NCBI GenBank assembly: GCA_049792815.1
Contig: JBARBG010000117.1
Span: 1 to 53,473, forward strand
DNA length: 53,473 nt
Reading direction: 5' to 3'
Source of the DNA: DAIDKA01 sp049792815
GTDB taxonomy: Bacteria > Pseudomonadota > Gammaproteobacteria > Steroidobacterales > Steroidobacteraceae
Below are positions 47,470 through 53,473 of the stretch, in pieces. The notes under the pieces were generated by a model. It searched no databases and was not told where the DNA came from. It was given only the letters and a program-made list of their open reading frames with translations. The number at the start of each line of letters is the position of its first letter. The first letter of the stretch is position 1. Made by a program: the position numbers and the translations under genes.

Positions 47470-48713
47470 ATCACGAAGCAGAAGCTCGCAAGGCTTTCGC
47501 GCAATCGCTGCAGCTGCTGCGGACACGACGCTTCGGCACCTTCTGGTTTGCAAGCCTGCTGTCCAGCATCGGCACCTGGGCCCAGCAGGTGGCGCAACCG
47601 TGGCTGCTACTGAGCTTGGGCGCGTCATCGTTTCTGGTGGGCCTGGACAGTTTTGCCATGAGCGCGCCGCTTTGGCTGCTCACGCTGCCAGGAGGCGTGC
47701 TGGCCGACCGGGCCGACCGACGGCGCGTCATCGCGGGATTTCAGTCGCTGCAGATGCTATGCCCCATCGTGATCGTGGCACTCCTGTTAGGGGGCATCGC
47801 CCACCCGTGGGCCATCATTGCGATGTCCCTGGTCGTTGGGATCACCGACGCGCTGTCCATGCCGTCATTTTCCTCGATCGTGCCCTCCATCGTCACCCAC
47901 GATCAGATCCCGGCCGGACTGGCTCTGAACTCGACGCAGTTCAACGTTTCCAGAATCGTCGGACCGGCACTGGCTGGAATCCTGATGGCGACCGTGGGGG
48001 CGATCGGGTGTTTCATCGTCAGCGCCGTCTCATACGTTCCGTTCATCGGCATCGCACTGTGGATACTGCCGCGGCAAACCCCCAAGAGCCGCGCGCCAGG
48101 CGGGGTCATGGGGCAGCATCCCTTCGTTGGGCTGAGCAGGGTCGTGCGCGATACCGGCTTGCGCAGCGCGCTTCTCACCGCACTGGCCTCCGGTGCGCTG
48201 TGTGGACCTCTCATCACGTTCTGTCCCGTGTTGGTGAAAAATGTGTGGCATGGCAGTGCGGTACAGTTCAGTGTCGCGATTGGCGCCTTCGGCGTCGGCG
48301 GGCTGCTCGGCGGCGTCGGCCTGCTTGGCGTGGATCCCGCGCTCGATCGTCGCAAGATCTGTGCGGGTTTCGCCGTCCTCTACGGTGTCCTGCTCATGGC
48401 CATCGCCCTCAATCCGTGGTTGAGCCTGTTGCCGGTGCTCCTGGTGGTGGCAGGCGTGACCATGAGCGTCACCAACACCTCGGCTAACACCTTCGTACAA
48501 TCTGCAGCGGCGGCGAATCTTCGCGGCCAGGCGGTCAGTCTGTTCATGCTGGCCTCCCGCGGCGGAATGGCGCTGGGGGCCCTTGCGACTGGCTTGTCGG
48601 TCGAATTGTTCGGGATTCGCAGTGCGCTTTTCATCAATGGTGCACTCGCGGTCGCGGCTCAAGTGCAAATCGGCCGCAGGTGGCGCCGGCCGCCGGCGCG
48701 CATGGGTCATTAA
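47466..48713 (+). CDS. MFS transporter, EntS/MFS_3-like
   Basis: 415 aa from TTG (MNHEAEARKAFAQSLQLLRT). About twelve hydrophobic helices are seen. The first segment FGTFWFASLLSSIGTWAQQV is typical of MFS_3 (enterobactin exporter-like) members, and the loop 2-3 motif is GGVLADRADRRRVI. FNVSRIVGPALAGILMATVG is the helix 5 signature. The substrate is unknown. The TTG start overlaps the acetate kinase stop (TTGA), so it is coupled to it. Export of a small acid is conceivable but not supported by family knowledge. It converges on the Nramp-like gene, with 5 nt between. Confidence 0.88.
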   Translation: MNHEAEARKAFAQSLQLLRTRRFGTFWFASLLSSIGTWAQQVAQPWLLLSLGASSFLVGLDSFAMSAPLWLLTLPGGVLADRADRRRVIAGFQSLQMLCPIVIVALLLGGIAHPWAIIAMSLVVGITDALSMPSFSSIVPSIVTHDQIPAGLALNSTQFNVSRIVGPALAGILMATVGAIGCFIVSAVSYVPFIGIALWILPRQTPKSRAPGGVMGQHPFVGLSRVVRDTGLRSALLTALASGALCGPLITFCPVLVKNVWHGSAVQFSVAIGAFGVGGLLGGVGLLGVDPALDRRKICAGFAVLYGVLLMAIALNPWLSLLPVLLVVAGVTMSVTNTSANTFVQSAAAANLRGQAVSLFMLASRGGMALGALATGLSVELFGIRSALFINGALAVAAQVQIGRRWRRPPARMGH

Positions 48714-48718
48714 AGGGG

Positions 48719-50041
48719 TCAGAGAATCAACATGCAGGCCACTGCGGCGCCCATGACGAGCGTGGCAGTCCAACCCAGGACCAGTATCCATCGGTCTGCG
48801 GTGTAAGCGCCCATCACAGACTTGTTGGTGGCCAGCAGCAAGATCACAGCCAGAAGGGGCACGGCAATGACACCATTGATCACGGCGCTCCAGAACAGCG
48901 CCTTCATCGGGCTGATCGGCGAGTACTGTATGAGGAGCGCGGCCAGTACACTCACGGCAATCACACCGTAGAATCCCCGAGCATCGGTTGTCTTGCGTTC
49001 CAGTCCCCAATTCCAGCCCATGGCTTCACACAACGCATAGGCTCCGGAGCCTGCGAGGACGGGCACGCCGATCAACCCGACACCGAGAATTCCCAAGCCG
49101 AACAATAGGAATGCGAAATTCCCCGCCAGGGGACGCAGTGCACTCGCGGCCTGCGCAGCGGTGGTGATGTCGGTGACGTGCGATGCGTGCAGCGTCACGG
49201 CGGTCGCGAGAATGATGAAGTATGAGGCGAGGTCCGAATACAACATGCCACTCCAGGTGTCCCACTTGATTCGACGCAGCTCCGAGGCCGCAGCGGGCGC
49301 ATCCTGCAGTAGCGATGCGGCCGTCTTATCAGTCGGCATGTCCTCGACCTCCTCGGAGGCCTGCCAGAAGAACAGGTAGGGACTGATCGTGGTGCCAAAC
49401 ACCCCCACGATGACGGCGGCCGCGGCAGATGTGGCCGGAAAATGCGGCCAAACCGTGCGTCGCAGGACCTCACCCCAGGGGACGTGGACGGTGAATAGCA
49501 CGGCAGCATAGGCGAGCAATGAAAGTGTCAACCACTTCAGATACCGCACGTACCGATGATAGGGAATGTACAGCTGCAGCAGCACGGTGATGACGACGAA
49601 GAATGCCGTCGCCAGATGGCGATTGAACCCGGTGACCAGTTCCGCGGTTTCTCCCATCGCCGCGACGTCGGCGGCAATGTTGAGCATATTCGCCAGCAGC
49701 AGCAGCAACACCACGCCCTGCAACACCAGTGGCGGGAAGGCGACGGCGATATTCGCAGCCAGTCCTTTACCGGTGACGCGGCCGATCCGTGCGCACAGTG
49801 ACTGGATGGCCGACATGAGCGGATAGGCCACCGGCATGGTCCAGAGCATGTTGAAGCCGAACTGGGCGCCGGCTTGCGAATACGTGGCGATTCCGCTGGG
49901 ATCATCATCGGCCACGCCGGTAATAAGCCCGGGTCCCACGCGCGCCAGCGGATGCTCCTTGAGTCGTTCCCATAGCCCACGGCCGAACCTGCCTTTGGGT
50001 GTCGGATTGGGTTCGGGACTGGCTTGGCGGGCGGTGCTCAT
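48719..50041 (-). CDS. Nramp/SLC11-like metal transporter with non-canonical metal motifs
   Basis: 440 aa from MSTARQASPEPNPTPKGRFG. About eleven hydrophobic helices are visible. The first helix carries GPGLITGVADDDPSGIATYS where canonical Nramp has DPGN, and the sixth carries GTTISPYLFFWQASEEVED where canonical Nramp has a MPH metal-binding segment. The overall pattern (KGLAANIAVAFPPLVLQGVV, GETAELVTGFNRH) is that of the Nramp-related family in many proteobacteria. Changed motifs suggest a different substrate, for example Mg2+ or a non-metal, but this is inference. The 163-bp region upstream of its start (50042-50204) shows no recognisable element. Confidence 0.85.
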   Translation of the reverse strand: MSTARQASPEPNPTPKGRFGRGLWERLKEHPLARVGPGLITGVADDDPSGIATYSQAGAQFGFNMLWTMPVAYPLMSAIQSLCARIGRVTGKGLAANIAVAFPPLVLQGVVLLLLLANMLNIAADVAAMGETAELVTGFNRHLATAFFVVITVLLQLYIPYHRYVRYLKWLTLSLLAYAAVLFTVHVPWGEVLRRTVWPHFPATSAAAAVIVGVFGTTISPYLFFWQASEEVEDMPTDKTAASLLQDAPAAASELRRIKWDTWSGMLYSDLASYFIILATAVTLHASHVTDITTAAQAASALRPLAGNFAFLLFGLGILGVGLIGVPVLAGSGAYALCEAMGWNWGLERKTTDARGFYGVIAVSVLAALLIQYSPISPMKALFWSAVINGVIAVPLLAVILLLATNKSVMGAYTADRWILVLGWTATLVMGAAVACMLIL

Positions 50042-50204
50042 GGGGTGGCAGTTGTGCAACGCGATGGATGTGCCGGTTACCCGGAGCCATCTGACACGCT
50101 CATAGTACCGGGTAGCAGGGCCATGGCACTGTGCCTGTGTCGCTTGAGCACGGAACGCCCGCGTTTCTGGGTGAACGTTTCCAGGTCAAGGTAGCAAAGC
50201 AACG

Positions 50205-50654
50205 TCAGCGGCGTGCGCGTTGCTCGTGTTTCTGCTGGCGAGTTATGGTTTCGGCGAGCCGATTGGCGTCAGCTGCCAGGGATTTCAATAAATCGTCGGC
50301 CGTGATGATTCCACTGAGCCGCCCCTGGTGATCGACCACCGGAATGCGCCGCACGCCGTGCGTTTGCATCTGATCAAGTACCTGTCCAGCATCGTCGTTC
50401 TGGTTCACCAGTACCACCGGCCTGCGGATGATATCCCCAACGATGGTCTTCGCCGGATCGCGTCCGGCACCCAGCACTTCCAGGACGATGTCGCGATCGG
50501 TAATGATGCCAAGAGGGATGCGATCTTCGGCGTCATTGCTGAGGACGACCAAGTCCCCGACATGTTTGTGGCGCATGAGGGAGGCCGCTTCGAGGACGGT
50601 CGTTTGCAGACCGCAGCAGGCGACATCCAGTTGACACAATGCGCTCACCAACAT
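50205..50654 (-). CDS. Two-CBS-domain protein
   Basis: 149 aa from MLVSALCQLDVACCGLQTTV. CBS1: TTVLEAASLMRHKHVGDLVV, PLGIITDRDIVLEVLGAGRD. CBS2: VGDIIRRPVVLVNQNDDAGQ, HGVRRIPVVDHQGRLSGIIT then ADDLLKSLA. It is similar in size and wording (TDRDIV, GVRRxPVV) to the protein at 20087, so the two are paralogues. The C-terminus is basic (RLAETITRQQKHEQRARR). GGAG lies 7 nt before the ATG at 50654. It is divergent from pduL, with a TACGTA-type site between. Confidence 0.9.
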   Translation of the reverse strand: MLVSALCQLDVACCGLQTTVLEAASLMRHKHVGDLVVLSNDAEDRIPLGIITDRDIVLEVLGAGRDPAKTIVGDIIRRPVVLVNQNDDAGQVLDQMQTHGVRRIPVVDHQGRLSGIITADDLLKSLAADANRLAETITRQQKHEQRARR

Positions 50655-50718
50655 CGTAGCTCTCCAGTCATCTTGGCTGGAAGAATCGGCCGCAGGCGGG
50701 CCTTTGAAAATACGAACA

Positions 50719-50730
50719 TATACGTACGGC
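50719..50730. promoter_or_regulatory. TACGTA-type site in CBS/pduL divergent gap
   Basis: TATACGTACGGC, with TACGTA at 50721-50726, is preceded by AATACGAACA. It is centred about 69 bp from the CBS start and 39 bp from the proposed pduL start, mirroring spacing at 34577 and 31163. Confidence 0.5.
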
Positions 50731-50762
50731 ATGCGCGCCCAATGGACCTCATGCTCACCGGC

Positions 50763-51356
50763 ATGGACGAGCACACCGATGATTTACGGATCCCGATTGC
50801 GATCTCCGCGCGGCACGCACATTTGTGCCAGACAACCCTCGATGCGCTGTTTGGGCCCGGATACCAATTGGCGCCGCGCAATTCGTTGAAGCAGGTAGGC
50901 CAGTACGCGGCACAGGAGATGATCGCGCTGGTCGGGCCACATGGCAGGATCGACCACGTGCGAGTGCTCGGTCCGGCGCGCGGCGAGGATCAGATCGAAA
51001 TCTCGCGCACCGACGAGGTGACCCTGGGATTGGCCGCGCCGTTGAGGGTCTCCGGGGATCTACGAAACACCCCTGGCGTGACCCTGGAAGGGCCACGAGG
51101 CCCTGTATCTCTCACCGGTGGCCTGGTGTGCGCGCTGCGCCACATCCATATGAGCCCCGCAGATGCCGTGCGGCTCGGAGTACATGATCACGAGGTCGTC
51201 CAAGTGGCGGTCGATGGCCCGCGGCAGGTGGTATTTGGCAACGTGGTGGTCCGGGTCGGCGAGGCCTTTCGGCTGGAGTTGCATCTGGATACCGATGAGG
51301 GCAATGCCGCCGGCGTGGAGCCCGGAACCACGGCCAGGATCATACGCTCGCTATAG
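50763..51356 (+). CDS. pduL: PduL-type phosphate acyltransferase (phosphotransacetylase)
   Basis: 197 aa from MDEHTDDLRIPIAISARHAH. PduL hallmarks are the N-terminal SARHAHL (canonical SxRHxHL) and the C-terminal ALRHIHMSPADAVRLGV, whose histidines hold two zinc ions in characterised PduL. DEVTLGLAAPLRVSGDLRNT, PGVTLEGPRGPVSL and DTDEGNAAGVEPGTTARI also fit. It should interconvert acetyl-P plus CoA and acetyl-CoA plus phosphate. No microcompartment genes or encapsulation peptide are seen, so it probably acts as the cell's soluble phosphotransacetylase. Alternative in-frame ATGs at 50742 and 50751 crowd the upstream motif; I prefer 50763. The 3' end overlaps the ABC gene by 6 nt. Confidence 0.9.
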   Translation: MDEHTDDLRIPIAISARHAHLCQTTLDALFGPGYQLAPRNSLKQVGQYAAQEMIALVGPHGRIDHVRVLGPARGEDQIEISRTDEVTLGLAAPLRVSGDLRNTPGVTLEGPRGPVSLTGGLVCALRHIHMSPADAVRLGVHDHEVVQVAVDGPRQVVFGNVVVRVGEAFRLELHLDTDEGNAAGVEPGTTARIIRSL

Positions 51357-52643
51357 ACCGAAGGTACGCGCGGGGTCATCGTAACGGAATAACTCGGCGT
51401 ACCGGCCCCAGCCGATAACCGCGCGCAGGGCGCGATCGGCGTCCTTCGGGGTAAGGTGATCCTGCAATTCCAGTTCAAACCGGCCGCGCGGTGCCGTGTG
51501 ACCCTGCCGCTCGTCCAAGACCTGGCGGATATGGGCGGCGAGCGGGACGAAGCGCAGGAGGTGCTCTCGAAACAGACGCTTGCGCCCGTCCGTGTCGCTT
51601 TGCACGAAGACCCGCCCGGCGGCCGTGATTTTGATGGTGCTGGCTTTGAGTTCCGCGAATTCCAGGATGTGCAGGGCATCGGCTATCGGGAACAGGTCGT
51701 TGATTTCAAGGGCCAGAGGCTCGGCGATCCTGGCGAGCTCGGCATGCCCGGCATACGCCGGGGACGCCAAGGCCTCAAGAAAGCCGGTGATGCGGTTGAG
51801 GGAAACCGCCGGCAGCGGTTGCGCCATACCGGCATGACCCTTGGTCTGGGCGCCGGCGGTCTCGGTCATGCGCGAGGTCAGTATCGAGTAGATTTCGTTG
51901 ACTATGGCCTGGAAGGCCGCATCGAGGCGATTGCGGGGCTGGGGTAGCGGCACCGGAACCTCCGCGGCGATTCGGCCCGGATTGGCGGCGAGCACCAGGA
52001 TCCGATCACACATGAGCACCGCTTCCTCGATGTTGTGTGTGACCAGCAGGACGGCGCGCGTGGGCAGCTGTTTTTCTACCCACAGGTCCAGAAAATCGGT
52101 ACGCAGGGTCTCCGCCGTCAGCACATCCAGCGCCGAGAATGGTTCGTCCATCAGCAGCAAAGTGGGATCGCTTACCAACGCCCTGGCAAAGCCGACCCGC
52201 TGGCGCATGCCACCGGAGAGTTCGCGAGGATACGCCGATTGAAACCCGTCCAGGCCGATCAGATCGATGGCCGAGGCGGCGCGGCGTCGAGCTTCCGCCA
52301 GATCCAGACCCAAGGCATCAAGGCCGAGTTCCACGTTCTGCAGCACCGTCAGCCACGGGTACAGGGCGAAGGTTTGAAATACGACGGCAATGCCCTCGGT
52401 GGGACCGGTCAGCGGCGCCTCGCGATAGACTACGGTTCCGGAGCTGGGCACGATGAGGCCGCTCGCGATGCGCAGCAGTGTTGATTTGCCAGATCCGGAG
52501 CGACCCAGAAGACCGAGGATCTCGCCCTCATGCACCGACAGGCTGACCTCCGCAAGCACCGGCAGCGGAGCGCCGGAAGGCTTCGGAAAGGTCATGCAAA
52601 CGTTGCGCAGCTCGATGACGCACTTGGCGGTGTTGGCGGTCAT
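51351..52643 (-). CDS. ABC transporter ATPase with C-terminal AAA-associated domain
   Basis: 430 aa. Residues about 1-250 form an ABC ATPase of the nitrate/sulfonate/taurine importer type: Walker A GLLGRSGSGKS, Q-loop VVFQTFALYPWLTV, signature ELSGGMRQR, Walker B LLLMDEPFSALD and H-loop LLVTHNIEEA. The remaining 160 residues (LEALASPAYAGHAELARIAE, LFPIADALHILEFAELKAST, LLRFVPLAAHIRQVLDERQG) match the AAA-associated C-terminal domain found fused to such ATPases. It powers uptake of an unidentified small anion or organic solute. The permease gene precedes it by 6 nt. The binding protein must lie beyond the right edge. Confidence 0.93.
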   Translation of the reverse strand: MTANTAKCVIELRNVCMTFPKPSGAPLPVLAEVSLSVHEGEILGLLGRSGSGKSTLLRIASGLIVPSSGTVVYREAPLTGPTEGIAVVFQTFALYPWLTVLQNVELGLDALGLDLAEARRRAASAIDLIGLDGFQSAYPRELSGGMRQRVGFARALVSDPTLLLMDEPFSALDVLTAETLRTDFLDLWVEKQLPTRAVLLVTHNIEEAVLMCDRILVLAANPGRIAAEVPVPLPQPRNRLDAAFQAIVNEIYSILTSRMTETAGAQTKGHAGMAQPLPAVSLNRITGFLEALASPAYAGHAELARIAEPLALEINDLFPIADALHILEFAELKASTIKITAAGRVFVQSDTDGRKRLFREHLLRFVPLAAHIRQVLDERQGHTAPRGRFELELQDHLTPKDADRALRAVIGWGRYAELFRYDDPARTFGL

Positions 52644-52649
52644 GTGGCC

Positions 52650-53473
52650 TCAGTCCAGTCGTGTGCGCCGCTCGGCGAACCGGTACAGCGGGCGCCACAG
52701 AAGCCGGTTCATGGCGATGACCAGCGCGGACATCATGGCGATGCCCAGGGCGATGCGCGGGAAATCTCCCGCATGAGTGCGCTCGGCAATGTATGCGCCG
52801 AGCCCGCCGGCGCTGAGCGTGGTGGGGCCCCAGTTCACCAGCTCCGAGACGATACTGGCGTTCCAGGAGCCGCCGGAGGCGCTGATCGCGCCCGTGACGT
52901 AATAGGGAAAAATGCCCGGCAGCATGACCTGGCGCCACCACTTATGGGGCCGCACGCGAAAGGTGGCCGCGGCCTCGCGCAAGTCGCTGGGAAAGGCGCT
53001 GGCGCCGGCGATCACATTGAACAGGATGTACCACTGCGTGCCCAATATCATCAGCGGCATCAGCCATATCCTGGGTGCCAGGCCAAAGTGCACGATGGCA
53101 TAGGCCGCCACGGGGAACAGCAGGTTGGCCGGAAAGGCCGCCAGAAACTGCGCAATCGGCTGCACGCTTTGCGTCAATCGGGGCCGCAGACCCACCGCGA
53201 CGCCGATCGGCACCCAGATCACCGACGCGATGGCGATCAGAACGAGGACTCGCACCAGCGTCAAAGCGCCGTTGCGGGCGACGACGACGCAGTCGTTCCA
53301 GGACAGCGCGGCGCCCGCGTACCGCACCACCAGCCATGCGCTATACACGACAGTCGCCGCGAGCAGCGCGCCCCATACGACATCCGCGAAATGCCGTGGA
53401 AGCCGCCATCGGGTCAGGTGGCGCAGGCGCGCCGGCAGGGCCAAGGGTGCACGGGCGGCTTGCTGAAAAGCCT
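52650..53473 (-). CDS. ABC transporter permease (partial, N-terminus beyond the right edge)
   Basis: About 274 codons are open to the edge, with in-frame sequence (AFQQAARAPLALPARLRHL) running past a possible TTG at 53444, so the true start is outside. A BPD_transp_1 domain is seen: NGALTLVRVLVLIAIASVIW, VPIGVAVGLRPRLTQSVQPI, the EAA loop near LREAAATFRVRPHKWWRQVM followed by LPGIFPYYVTGA. Permeases paired with AAA-associated ATPases are often double-length (about 570 aa) with two such domains, so this may be the C-terminal half. It belongs with the ATPase at 51351. Confidence 0.88.
   Translation of the reverse strand, partial: AFQQAARAPLALPARLRHLTRWRLPRHFADVVWGALLAATVVYSAWLVVRYAGAALSWNDCVVVARNGALTLVRVLVLIAIASVIWVPIGVAVGLRPRLTQSVQPIAQFLAAFPANLLFPVAAYAIVHFGLAPRIWLMPLMILGTQWYILFNVIAGASAFPSDLREAAATFRVRPHKWWRQVMLPGIFPYYVTGAISASGGSWNASIVSELVNWGPTTLSAGGLGAYIAERTHAGDFPRIALGIAMMSALVIAMNRLLWRPLYRFAERRTRLD

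Noticed and set aside
50763..51356. Part of a bacterial microcompartment operon
   Set aside because: PduL is the only related gene. There are no shell proteins, aldehyde dehydrogenase or encapsulation peptide nearby.
1..53473. Prophage, CRISPR-Cas or classical defence system
   Set aside because: I found no integrase, capsid, spacer array, nuclease or restriction genes; only the RHH fragment and the relaxase scar hint at mobility.

Overview
The window is a GC-rich stretch of bacterial chromosome. Gene content (FixJ-type two-component pair, c-type cytochromes, LemA/TPM proteins, a YcbB/YcbK-like pair, MacAB, PolX) points to a Pseudomonadota lineage, most likely gamma- or betaproteobacterial and respiratory. 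I cannot place it more finely. Coding density is very high. I saw no rRNA, tRNA, CRISPR array or intact mobile element. Two decayed genes are present: a BON-protein remnant (37314-37454) and a conjugative-relaxase remnant (45854-46339).

Layout. 1-5100: end of an RHH antitoxin-like gene with a repeat operator, a two-domain Usp, lemA plus two TPM-domain genes, then a pyruvate kinase-like gene coupled to macAB (5093-8390). 8391-13711: DUF2934, Hsp20, triple-BON protein, then polX - 32-aa membrane peptide - APH/P-loop kinase fusion on the minus strand. 13841-20081: dihaem cytochrome c - PPIase - HupE/UreJ operon, then phosphoketolase with a coupled Usp. 20087-24652: CBS protein and a sensor-less histidine kinase divergent from a FixJ-family regulator, two UspE-like proteins and a BON protein. 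24636-33696: Zn-alcohol dehydrogenase, eRF1-like protein, L,D-transpeptidase/YcbK pair, three c-type cytochromes, tandem BON proteins, quinone reductase. 33701-39689: CHAD protein, Usp, PAS hybrid kinase, GroEL paralogue, GNAT. 39693-43629: acyl-CoA ligase, DUF2950, DUF3300. 43687-51356: CBS-BON protein, two nitroreductases, acetate kinase-like protein, MFS and Nramp-like transporters, CBS protein and PduL. 51351-end: an ABC importer cut by the right edge.

Read together, 8.4-51.4 kb looks like a low-oxygen/energy-stress survival island. Its content closely parallels the mycobacterial DosR dormancy regulon: Hsp20, five Usp proteins in the window, CBS proteins, nitroreductases, and an Rv2004c-like APH/kinase fusion. 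It adds an acetyl-phosphate branch (phosphoketolase, acetate kinase, PduL), BON proteins and cytochromes. A short TACGTA-type sequence sits in at least six of its promoter gaps, most of them divergent, with related sequences in several more. By eye I found only one exact copy inside a gene. The FixJ-type half-site reported for Sinorhizobium (GTAMGTAG) resembles it. My main proposal, an inference, is that the FixJ-family regulator at 21458-22120 controls a local regulon through these sites.
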